64,000 nt of DNA from Nanogingivalis sp963517825 (lineage in GTDB: Bacteria > Patescibacteriota > Saccharimonadia > Saccharimonadales > Saccharimonadaceae). This document shows, one piece after another, positions 32,120 through 39,506 of the stretch. The DNA is taken from the NCBI GenBank assembly GCA_963517825.1, contig CAUQGB010000001.1, positions 1 through 64,000 on the forward strand, given 5' to 3'. Each line of letters starts with the position of its first letter. Positions within the stretch are counted from its first letter, which is position 1. The notes below the pieces were generated by a model. The model had not been told where the DNA came from and ran no database searches. It worked only from the letters and a program-made list of their open reading frames with translations. A program made the translations under genes and the position numbers.

Positions 32120-32130
32120 TTTCTACCTCT

Positions 32131-33390
32131 TTAAGTTCGCAAAATTCTATTTAGCTTGTCTCTGAAATTCTCACTCGCATTTTCATCAGAACTATAGGTG
32201 TCGTAGCCGACTCGCAATAGTCCCATTGCAGTAATAAATGTATGGTCGTTTATTTTTCCAGATTCATCTACAACGCCAGAGACTTCTTCCGGTTTTATGT
32301 GTTTAACCGTAGGTTTTTTATTGAATGGCAACTCTTTCCACCAGTCACTATTTTCAAGACGTTCAGTCAAAGACTCTAGGCTAGACCCACCACCACAAAG
32401 CAAAATTCTCGAAGGAAGATAATCAATATTTTCAAAATCACTTAAAGCAAGTTCAACGCCTGAAACCCAAACATCAAGAGTGTTTTCGATTGCATCCATT
32501 GCTTGTTGCGCAATATTAGACTTAAGTTTATCGTTCGAAAGGTTAACTTTAAGCTTTTCAGCATTTTTGTATGACAGCCCCATTTCATTAGCAATCTGAT
32601 TAGTAAAACTCCTTCCGCCGATCCCAAACATCTTAGTACCTTCAACACCACCATCATTAACAACTGCAATATCTGTTGTTCCACCACCTACATCAGCTAA
32701 AATAGCTGTGAAACTACTTGAAGAATCTGACCCAACGACACTTCTAGCTACCGCAAAAGGCTCAGCAGCAACTGCAATCAAATCAAGAGCCAGCTCATTT
32801 GCAACACGTTCAATAGCACCAATATGAACCGTTGGTGCAAAAGCTGTATATATCTGGATTGAAACATCTTTACCTTGAAAACCAATTGGATTTGAAACTT
32901 TATATCCATCTATATGAATACCCACAATCGCTGAATTAACTAGCTTAATTTCAGCTTCTTGATTTCCTGTTTCGAGAGCAATTTCTCTCTGTGCCTTAAG
33001 CTGAGCGCGTTCTTGAATTTTATCGATAATAAATTCCATCTCTGCCTCATCAAGCGGTCGATTTGGTTGAGGCCGACGGTATTTTATAGTGTTTGTCGCA
33101 CCCTTAACTAGCTCTCCGGCTATTCCTATCACAGCCTTTTTTGCTTGAATTTCAGCTTGATCTTCTGCTTCAATTAGTGCAGTTTCACAGTTCTGAACAA
33201 CGCTCGCAATATCAGCAATAGCACCTGAATGCATATCAGAGACTTCTTGCCTCGCACGACCAACACCAATCACACGAATTTCATCATCATGAATCTCAGC
33301 TACAAGAGCCTTCACGAATTCAGTTCCAATATCAAGCGCAACGATATGATTATCGTTTAAATCTTCTCTTTGTTTATTCTTGAATAACAT
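32131..33390 (-). CDS. Actin-like ATPase of the FtsA/PilM group
   Basis: 419 residues with the actin-fold phosphate motifs IVALDIGTEFVKALVAEIHD, LADVGGGTTDIAVVNDGGVE and ILLCGGGSSLESLTE (adenosine motif). The SHS2-like insert after residue 80 (AVIGIAGELVKGATNTIKYR) favours FtsA/PilM over MreB. The C-terminus lacks an obvious FtsA amphipathic membrane helix, and no ftsZ is adjacent, so it could serve cell division or type IV pilus assembly. ATG 33390 begins 9 nt after TATAAT: leaderless. First gene of the operon with the 536-aa protein, ruvX and mltG. Confidence 0.8.
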   Translation of the reverse strand: MLFKNKQREDLNDNHIVALDIGTEFVKALVAEIHDDEIRVIGVGRARQEVSDMHSGAIADIASVVQNCETALIEAEDQAEIQAKKAVIGIAGELVKGATNTIKYRRPQPNRPLDEAEMEFIIDKIQERAQLKAQREIALETGNQEAEIKLVNSAIVGIHIDGYKVSNPIGFQGKDVSIQIYTAFAPTVHIGAIERVANELALDLIAVAAEPFAVARSVVGSDSSSSFTAILADVGGGTTDIAVVNDGGVEGTKMFGIGGRSFTNQIANEMGLSYKNAEKLKVNLSNDKLKSNIAQQAMDAIENTLDVWVSGVELALSDFENIDYLPSRILLCGGGSSLESLTERLENSDWWKELPFNKKPTVKHIKPEEVSGVVDESGKINDHTFITAMGLLRVGYDTYSSDENASENFRDKLNRILRT

Positions 33391-33399
33391 CTTAAAACT

Positions 33400-33428
33400 A
33401 TTATAAAGCTTTTATGCTTTTTTTGCAA
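33400..33428 (-). promoter_or_regulatory. FtsA-like operon promoter, TTGCAA-17-TATAAT (leaderless)
   Basis: -35 at 33428-33423, perfect -10 at 33405-33400. Confidence 0.8.
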
Positions 33429-33440
33429 ATTTTTATACTA

Positions 33441-33467
33441 AATAAGTGTACATATAGTACACTTATT
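33441..33467. promoter_or_regulatory. 27-bp palindrome: operator or terminator
   Basis: AATAAGTGTAC and GTACACTTATT, perfect 11-bp arms 5 bases apart, between the alaS stop and the -35 of the FtsA-like operon. There is no strong U-run on either strand, so an operator is as likely as a terminator. It shares ATAAGTG with the palindrome at murA. Confidence 0.6.
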
Positions 33468-33470
33468 CTT

Positions 33471-35354
33471 TTATTGAAGAATCGCTTTAATTCGACGTAC
33501 TCCAGCACTTGAAGATTGTTCTTTAACAATTTTAAACTTCTTACCGCCTTCTGCCAATTCTCTAGTATTATCAACATGTGGACCACCACATATTTCTACA
33601 CTAAAAGGTTTTTCACCTTCGGCCTTCATTGTATACACTTTTACGGTTTCACCGTATTTATCTCCAAACACACCGATCGCTTTTAGTTCGTTCAATGCGT
33701 AATCCGTTGGATATTCCGCCCAAGAAACTTCTAAGCCTTTCGATATTTGTTCATTCACCGTATCTTCAATTTGCTTTTTCTCTTCATCTGTCAGCTTACG
33801 GTCAAATGTAAAATCAAATCGTAAACGATCTGTATTGATATTTGAACCCTTTTGCGCAATTTGCCCTTCAAACATATTATGTAAAGCCGCATTCATTAAA
33901 TGTGTAGCTGTGTGAAGCTTGCGATGTTCAAGAGTTTGACCTTCAAGCCCACCTTTAAACTTGCCCTTTGAAGCTGTTTGCGAACGCTCACGTTGTTCTT
34001 TCATCTTAGCGTTGAATTCTTCCTGCCAATTTTCTGAAAGAGAGATGCTTCGACGAACAGCCTCTTCAGTAGAGAGCTCAAGCGGAAAACCAAAAGTGTC
34101 ATACAATTGAAATAGTTCTACGCCCGTTAATCCATCTTTTGAAAACTTCTCAAGTTCACGCAATCCTTTTCGAAGAGTTCGACGGAAGGCTTTTTCTTCC
34201 TTCACCATTACGGCAATAATTTCATCACCCTTTTCAGCAACTTCTTGATAATCTGGAGCATAAATATCAACAATAACCGGAATGATTTGTTCCACGAAAT
34301 TATCTTCAATTCCTAAATCGAAAGCTTTAGCCATCGCACGACGAATAAATTTTCGCATAACATAGCCTTGCTCTTTGTTTGAAGGCGTGCATCCATCAAC
34401 CGCCAAAAAAGCCGCACTTCGAAGATGGTCTGCAATTACGCGCATTGAAGCAGTGTTTTCATCGTATTTTTTACCACTTATTTCTTCGATTTTATCAATA
34501 ATCGGTTTCATTAAACTAATCTGGAAAACATCTGGGCTATCAATTTTAGCTGCGGCGATTCGTTCCAACCCACCACCAAAATCAACATTCTTGTGTTCAA
34601 GAGGCTCAAAAGAACCATCTTCAAGACGACGATATTGCATAAATACCTGGTTACCAATTTCCATAAATCGACCGCTATCACTTGCAGGGTGAGCCTTTCC
34701 AAAGCTAGCATCATGATTTTCTTCACCGAAATCATAAAACACTTCGGAGTCTGGACCACATGGATCCCCAATTGGTGTAGTATCTAATCCACCACCACGG
34801 CTCCACCAGTTTTCTTTATCGTTATAAAAGAATATTCGACCACCTTGAAGACCAAGCTTGTCACCATTTTCGGCAGTATCAAGCTCAACAATTTTCGCAT
34901 CAATTCCTTTTTCCGCAAAAACCTTTTGCCAAATTTTTGCAGACTCATCGTCGCGGGGGATATTATATTTTTTATTTCCAATAAAACAAGATACGTAAAT
35001 CTTTGAAGGATCTAGACCAACCACATCCGTTAGAAACTCAAAAAATTGCCGAATTTGTTGCTCTTTAAAGTAATCGCCGAGAGACCAATTTCCCAACATT
35101 TCAAAAAAAGTTGTATGCCTATTATCGCCAACATCGTCAATATCTTGTGCACGCAAACATGTTTGACTGTCTGTTAACCGCGCACCTTTTGGGTGTTTTT
35201 CGCCCAAAAGATATGGCAAAAGTGGTTGCATTCCACTTCCTGTAAATAAAGTTGTTGGGTCATCTTTTAAGATTAAAGAAGCCCTCTCAATTATTTCGTG
35301 ACCATTTTTTTGACAAAACTCTAAATAAGCTTTTCGGATTTCTTGTGCATTCAT
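33471..35354 (-). CDS. alaS: Alanine--tRNA ligase, C-terminally short form
   Basis: Charges tRNA-Ala and removes mischarged Ser/Gly. Catalytic core: AYLEFCQKNGHEIIERASLI, LFTGSGMQPLLPYLLGEKHP, TTFFEMLGNWSLGDYFK. Editing domain zinc/active-site motifs HTATHLMNAALHN (HxxxH) and CGGPHVDNT are intact. It has 627 residues against about 875 in E. coli: the C-terminal coiled-coil/C-Ala domain that dimerises and grips tRNA is missing, and the protein ends just after the editing domain (VKEQSSSAGVRRIKAIL). ATG 35354 is 8 nt after TAAAAT, leaderless. Confidence 0.97.
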   Translation of the reverse strand: MNAQEIRKAYLEFCQKNGHEIIERASLILKDDPTTLFTGSGMQPLLPYLLGEKHPKGARLTDSQTCLRAQDIDDVGDNRHTTFFEMLGNWSLGDYFKEQQIRQFFEFLTDVVGLDPSKIYVSCFIGNKKYNIPRDDESAKIWQKVFAEKGIDAKIVELDTAENGDKLGLQGGRIFFYNDKENWWSRGGGLDTTPIGDPCGPDSEVFYDFGEENHDASFGKAHPASDSGRFMEIGNQVFMQYRRLEDGSFEPLEHKNVDFGGGLERIAAAKIDSPDVFQISLMKPIIDKIEEISGKKYDENTASMRVIADHLRSAAFLAVDGCTPSNKEQGYVMRKFIRRAMAKAFDLGIEDNFVEQIIPVIVDIYAPDYQEVAEKGDEIIAVMVKEEKAFRRTLRKGLRELEKFSKDGLTGVELFQLYDTFGFPLELSTEEAVRRSISLSENWQEEFNAKMKEQRERSQTASKGKFKGGLEGQTLEHRKLHTATHLMNAALHNMFEGQIAQKGSNINTDRLRFDFTFDRKLTDEEKKQIEDTVNEQISKGLEVSWAEYPTDYALNELKAIGVFGDKYGETVKVYTMKAEGEKPFSVEICGGPHVDNTRELAEGGKKFKIVKEQSSSAGVRRIKAILQ

Positions 35355-35362
35355 ATTCTTTC

Positions 35363-35391
35363 ATTTTACCAAATTTTAGCCTTTTTAGCAA
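35363..35391 (-). promoter_or_regulatory. alaS promoter, TTGCTA-17-TAAAAT (leaderless)
   Basis: -35 at 35391-35386, -10 at 35368-35363; back to back with the plus-strand promoter that starts at 35396. Confidence 0.7.
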
Positions 35392-35395
35392 ATTG

Positions 35396-35424
35396 TTGAT
35401 TTTTGAAATTATTTTTTGTATAAT
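35396..35424 (+). promoter_or_regulatory. Promoter, TTGATT-17-TATAAT
   Basis: Drives the 52-aa membrane protein; leader ends in TCGGAGG. Confidence 0.8.
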
Positions 35425-35455
35425 TTAAGTATTCTATTATTATCGGAGGCACATT

Positions 35456-35614
35456 ATGAGTGGAATAAGAACTGGTCGCCAATTTATAGTTTCTTTTTTT
35501 ATTGCAATTTTTATACTTATTTATATAGGTATATTCTTCGCTTTTTCGATTAAAGAATCTAGCGATCAAATTAATAACCCAAAAAATGAACAAATAACTA
35601 GAAAATTGGAATAA
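35456..35614 (+). CDS. Orphan single-pass membrane peptide (52 aa)
   Basis: 52 residues: MSGIRTGRQ, a membrane helix (FIVSFFIAIFILIYIGIFFAF) and a short polar tail (KESSDQINNPKNEQITRKLE). Size and layout match small regulatory membrane proteins or holin/toxin-like peptides, but no family is recognised. It has its own promoter, GGAGG 7 nt before the ATG, and a terminator pair nearly identical to that after the 6798 gene. This suggests that the two loci share an origin. Confidence 0.65.
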   Translation: MSGIRTGRQFIVSFFIAIFILIYIGIFFAFSIKESSDQINNPKNEQITRKLE

Positions 35615-35651
35615 AAATAAACTACTGCACCTATACTTACTTTTTTTCGAA

Positions 35652-35674
35652 AGTCAGCACACACTGGCTTTTTC
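35652..35674 (+). terminator. Terminator (AGTCAG-6-CTGGCT type)
   Basis: Same stem and following TTTTTCTTTTT as at 7087; preceded by a TTTCGAAA. Confidence 0.75.
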
Positions 35675-35688
35675 TTTTTATAATAAAT

Positions 35689-35722
35689 AAAACCACCTTT
35701 CAACTTTAGAAAAGTGGTTTTT
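35689..35722. terminator. Bidirectional terminator
   Basis: AAAACCAC..TTTC / GAAAA.GTGGTTTTT, the counterpart of the 7123-7155 element, ending the minus-strand gene at 35742. Confidence 0.85.
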
Positions 35723-35741
35723 AGTACCTTAATCCAAAATC

Positions 35742-37034
35742 TTATTGAAATGCCACCAAATACGCCACAAACCCAGCACCTGCTCCTAGCAACAATATTG
35801 CAAATATCGCCAACACAATCCCCCAACCAGATTTCTTTCTATGCTTGACTGGCGTAGAATATTCATCGCTCGAAAGAATTGGTGTAGATAGTTTTGCCTG
35901 CCTAAGCTCTTTTATAATTGCTGTTGGTTTTTGTTCATGATTTGAAGCTGGCCTCTTGAATTCAAAACTTTCTGCTCGATTCCGGTTCATACCTAACGGT
36001 CTTTTTTCAATTTGCGGATTTTGCAAAAAAAGTGTTTTTGGCTTTTCAGATTCATCAACTGGCTGAATTATTATTTTTCCTGAAACTTCCTCTTGATCAG
36101 CAGTTTCGTTAGCCTTCTCATCAATCTTGAAAATTTCTATTTTTTTCTCATTTTTTTCTTCTATTAGTTCTGGCTGTTTTTTTAGATCAGTCTTAACTTC
36201 AATTTTCGAAGCTTCAGATTCAACCACACCCTCAATTTCCTTTTGGATTTCTTTAAAATTATTAAGCGGCGTGACTGTCTTGTCGCTAGTTTTTATGCTC
36301 GAAATTTCTGGCATAACTTTTTCCGACTCGTTTTCTAATTTTAGATGTTCAAAAGCCAAGCCAGAAGGCCTTCGCTCAGGAATTTCAACTGCACGCTCAC
36401 CATGGAAAACTCGAAGTTTATTGTCGTCATCACCAATCCGATAAACACCAGCGTAAAATTCTGCACGATTTGAAGTGGTAGTTTTTTGACCTAAAATAGG
36501 TTTAATTTCATCTTCCTGAGGTTGAGTTCTATTCCCCATTTTAACCTGAGTTTTTTCGTTTTTCAAAACATTTTTTTTTCGAATTGGCGAATTTTCAAGC
36601 TTTTTAATATTTCGAGCTAGCTTTTCACCACCATAAGTTTCCAAAATTGGACTTTCGAAGGCAATTTTTTCTTCTTTTACTGAAAATGGCATACCAAAAT
36701 TACCTCGATGATGTTCTGGCGGAACTGGCGCACTAAAATCATCCAAAATGCGAACTTTTGGCTTTCCGGAAATGACTTTCTTCTCATTTTTTGGATTTTC
36801 ACTAACTTTTTTAATATTTCTAATTTGCTTTTTTCCATTATTATAGTGAAGCTGGTTGGCTGATTGCGGGGCTTTTCGTGCAAAAACCATTTTTTGTTGC
36901 TCACGAGAATGTTCAATCTGATTCTCAATTTTTGAAAAAACCTCATTATTTTCATCTTTTGAATTTGGCACAACACCGTTTTCAAGATAGCTTCCAACCG
37001 CTTTATCTAATTCTTCAAAATCTATATCTCGCAT
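35742..37034 (-). CDS. Tail-anchored, low-complexity membrane protein
   Basis: 430 residues. The N-terminal helix (MRDIDFEELDKAVGSYLENG) is followed by about 370 residues rich in Lys, Glu, Asn and Pro with little predicted fold, then a basic stretch (VKHRKKSGWG) and a single C-terminal membrane helix (IVLAIFAILLLGAGAGFVAY). This topology keeps the long disordered part in the cytoplasm, as in some divisome or cytoskeletal adaptors. No family recognised. Starts 10 nt after tpiA with AAAGGA and so is in the tpiA unit. Confidence 0.7.
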   Translation of the reverse strand: MRDIDFEELDKAVGSYLENGVVPNSKDENNEVFSKIENQIEHSREQQKMVFARKAPQSANQLHYNNGKKQIRNIKKVSENPKNEKKVISGKPKVRILDDFSAPVPPEHHRGNFGMPFSVKEEKIAFESPILETYGGEKLARNIKKLENSPIRKKNVLKNEKTQVKMGNRTQPQEDEIKPILGQKTTTSNRAEFYAGVYRIGDDDNKLRVFHGERAVEIPERRPSGLAFEHLKLENESEKVMPEISSIKTSDKTVTPLNNFKEIQKEIEGVVESEASKIEVKTDLKKQPELIEEKNEKKIEIFKIDEKANETADQEEVSGKIIIQPVDESEKPKTLFLQNPQIEKRPLGMNRNRAESFEFKRPASNHEQKPTAIIKELRQAKLSTPILSSDEYSTPVKHRKKSGWGIVLAIFAILLLGAGAGFVAYLVAFQ

Positions 37035-37044
37035 ATTTTTCCTT

Positions 37045-37809
37045 TTATTTTATTGTTTCAAAAACCTTTTGAGTAATTTGTGCAAATTTTTCAACACTTA
37101 GGCTTGCACCCCCAATTAATAGCCCATCAACACCTTTAATTTTAGCATAGTCTGTCGCAAATTCCGGCTGGACACTTCCACCATAGACCACTTGAATCTC
37201 TTCGGCGGTTTTTGCTCCATACAAATTTTTAATTTGGTTTCTGATAGTTTTTACAGCTTTTCGAACATCATCTGGATTAGCATTTACTCCGGTTCCGATT
37301 GCCCAAACTGGTTCATAAGCAATGATAACTTTCGAAATATCTTCACTCGAAACATTCGCAAGTCCACCCAGTAGCTGATCGTTTAATACTAGATTTGTTT
37401 CGTCATGATTCCGTTCGTCCGAGGTTTCGCCAATACAGAGAATTGGGCGAATGTTATTCCTGATAGCTGCTGCAACTTTTGCACGAATATCTTTATCTGT
37501 TTCGTGAAAAATATTCCGCCTTTCAGAATGTCCAACAAGCGCATATTGTACAATTCCTCGAAGTTGAGAAATCGAAACTTCACCAGTGAAAGCGCCATGG
37601 TCACGCCAATAGAAATTCTGAGCAGCAAGTTTAAATTGACGATGATTGATTTGCAAACTTAAAGATTGAAGCGTAAAAGTTGATGGCGCAAGAATAATTT
37701 CCATCCCACGATGAGCTTGAACTTTTTCACTTAATTTATGCAAGAAAATACTTGACTCTTGCATATTTAAATTCATTTTCCAGTTGGCGATAACAAGTTT
37801 TTTGTTCAT
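37045..37809 (-). CDS. tpiA: Triosephosphate isomerase
   Basis: Interconverts dihydroxyacetone phosphate and glyceraldehyde-3-phosphate in glycolysis. N-terminal VIANWKMNLN (Asn/Lys site), VGHSERRNIF (catalytic His) and IIAYEPVWAIGTG (catalytic Glu), plus phosphate loop VVYGGSVQPE and GLLIGGASL. 254 residues, normal. ATG 37809 is 9 nt after TAAAAT with AAGGG overlapping, so near-leaderless. Downstream of pgk. Confidence 0.97.
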   Translation of the reverse strand: MNKKLVIANWKMNLNMQESSIFLHKLSEKVQAHRGMEIILAPSTFTLQSLSLQINHRQFKLAAQNFYWRDHGAFTGEVSISQLRGIVQYALVGHSERRNIFHETDKDIRAKVAAAIRNNIRPILCIGETSDERNHDETNLVLNDQLLGGLANVSSEDISKVIIAYEPVWAIGTGVNANPDDVRKAVKTIRNQIKNLYGAKTAEEIQVVYGGSVQPEFATDYAKIKGVDGLLIGGASLSVEKFAQITQKVFETIK

Positions 37810-37818
37810 AATACCCTT

Positions 37819-37847
37819 ATTTTAACATTTTATTTTATTTTTGTAAA
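37819..37847 (-). promoter_or_regulatory. tpiA promoter, TTTACA-17-TAAAAT
   Basis: -35 at 37847-37842, -10 at 37824-37819, 9 nt before the ATG. It falls in the short pgk-tpiA gap, so tpiA can be expressed separately. Confidence 0.65.
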
Positions 37848-37850
37848 TTC

Positions 37851-39170
37851 TTATGCTTTATCTTCCAGAACTTCAAATCCTGGTAAAATTTCGCCACTCA
37901 TTAACTCTAGAGCCGCGCCACCGCCAGTTGAAATTAGTGAAAAATCAGCAATTTCAGGATTTTGATTTGACCAATTTAGCGCGAAAGCCGATGTATCACC
38001 ACCGCCAACAATTGACTTCATACCATTATCTCTCGTAGATTTCGAAATTTGCAAACATGTTCGGCGTGAGCCTTCGGCAAAATTCTCAAACTCAGCATAA
38101 CCAACGGTTCCATTCCAAACGACCATTTTAGCTTTCGAAATTTCACTCTCAAGCTTTTGAATCGCCTTTTCACCTAGATCTAAAATTGTTTCATCTTCAG
38201 CGACAGAGATAACTCGTTTTTCGACTCGTTCAGCATCTTTCGAAAATTCTTTCGCCACAGCAACTTCTTCTGGTAAAATAATAAATTCTCGAAGGCCTTC
38301 AAAACCAACCTTCTTCTCTGCTAATCTAAAAATCTGTTCGATAACCTCCTTTTGACCATCTTCAATTCGACTTTTTCCGACCCTAACATTAAGATACTTC
38401 AAAAAAGTATTTGCAATCGCGCCAGCTACAATAATTTTATCTGCACGCTCAACAAACTTTTCAATTAAAGGCAGTTTATCTGAAATTTTAGCACCGCCCA
38501 TAACTGCAACAAACGGCCTTTTGGGGTTTCTAAAAGCTTCTGAAATAGTTAAATACTCCTTTTCGAGCAATAATCCAGCCACGCTTGGAAGTTTTTTTGC
38601 GATTCCGCTCGTTGAAGTATGTTCTCGATGAATAACACCAAAACCATCTTGCACGAATAAATCCGCTCCCGTAACTTGCAGTAATGCATCTGCAAAATCT
38701 GACGAATTAGATTTTTCACCTTTCGAAAAGCGTAAATTCTCAAGCATCTCGATTTTATAATCATCGTCAGCGTCCTTCATAGAAACTGAATATCGCGTAC
38801 GTGGAAAAATTGGCGTCGTATGAAAATTCATCGGAAAATTCAAATTTTCAGCCTCTAAAAGATCTCTTAACCGATTAAAAACCGGCCGTAATGAATATTT
38901 TCGAGCCCCATTTGGCAGATGCTCAAGCTCATCCAAATCCGAAATTCCTTCAACCGCCTTCGGTCTACCCATGTGTGAAATAATAATAATTTTTCGAGCA
39001 CCTCGCTCAATAAGATTTTTAAGTGTTGGTAGGCTTGACTTAATTCTAAAATCATTCAAAATATTCGCCTCACCATTTTCGAAATATTCAATTGGGACAT
39101 TATAATCTGTGCGAACTAGGACAACCTTTCCGCGCACATCAATATCATTAATAGTTTTTTTATTAAACAT
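37851..39170 (-). CDS. pgk: Phosphoglycerate kinase
   Basis: Makes ATP from 1,3-bisphosphoglycerate. VLVRTDYNVPIE, HMGRPK (substrate basic patch), LENLRFSKGEKSN, FVAVMGGAKISDKLPLIEKF, MVVWNGTVGYAEFENFAEGS and the nucleotide loop SIVGGGDTSAFA all match. 439 residues, about 40 longer than usual because of an insert near residues 75-125 (LDELEHLPNGARKYSLRPVF). AAGGAA lies 4 nt before the ATG. Forms the glycolytic pair with tpiA. Confidence 0.97.
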   Translation of the reverse strand: MFNKKTINDIDVRGKVVLVRTDYNVPIEYFENGEANILNDFRIKSSLPTLKNLIERGARKIIIISHMGRPKAVEGISDLDELEHLPNGARKYSLRPVFNRLRDLLEAENLNFPMNFHTTPIFPRTRYSVSMKDADDDYKIEMLENLRFSKGEKSNSSDFADALLQVTGADLFVQDGFGVIHREHTSTSGIAKKLPSVAGLLLEKEYLTISEAFRNPKRPFVAVMGGAKISDKLPLIEKFVERADKIIVAGAIANTFLKYLNVRVGKSRIEDGQKEVIEQIFRLAEKKVGFEGLREFIILPEEVAVAKEFSKDAERVEKRVISVAEDETILDLGEKAIQKLESEISKAKMVVWNGTVGYAEFENFAEGSRRTCLQISKSTRDNGMKSIVGGGDTSAFALNWSNQNPEIADFSLISTGGGAALELMSGEILPGFEVLEDKA

Positions 39171-39204
39171 ATGTTTCCTTTTTTATTTTGCAAATTTTAA
39201 TCTA

Positions 39205-39233
39205 ATTTTATCACGTTTAAGTTTAAAATTCAA
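39205..39233 (-). promoter_or_regulatory. pgk promoter, TTGAAT-17-TAAAAT
   Basis: -35 at 39233-39228 and -10 at 39210-39205. Confidence 0.7.
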
Positions 39234-39260
39234 TATTTTAAGGTTTTTTTGAAAAAAGTA

Positions 39261-39289
39261 TTGACTTTTTAGCTATTATGTGTTATTAT
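39261..39289 (+). promoter_or_regulatory. Promoter, TTGACT-17-TATTAT
   Basis: Consensus promoter with TGT extension in front of a 190-nt transcript that ends at the terminator 39449-39479. Confidence 0.85.
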
Positions 39290-39353
39290 ATAAACATAAT
39301 CATACGAAAAACAAAAAATATCAAAATAAAAATGATTATAGAAAGGAACTATT

Positions 39354-39428
39354 TTGTTCAAAGTCATTCGAGTAAATCAATCTGAAGAATCATATTCAGT
39401 AAATGTTCGAACAAGTCGCGAAAAATAA
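39354..39428 (+). CDS. Possible 24-aa micro-ORF or small RNA
   Basis: A transcript from 39296 to 39479 contains one candidate ORF: TTG at 39354 with AAAGGA upstream, 24 codons (starting LFKVIRVNQSEESY), TAA at 39426. The weak start codon and tiny size make a noncoding small RNA equally likely. The rest of 39171-39506 holds the pgk promoter and this unit only. Confidence 0.4.
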   Translation: MFKVIRVNQSEESYSVNVRTSREK

Positions 39429-39448
39429 TTAAGACTTTTGAAAAACAA

Positions 39449-39479
39449 AAAATCGCCTACTGTCCTTGAGGCGATTTTT
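39449..39479. terminator. Bidirectional terminator
   Basis: AAAATCGCC-12-GGCGATTTTT. Confidence 0.9.
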
Positions 39480-39506
39480 AAATATTATTATTAAATTGTC
39501 AGGCCT

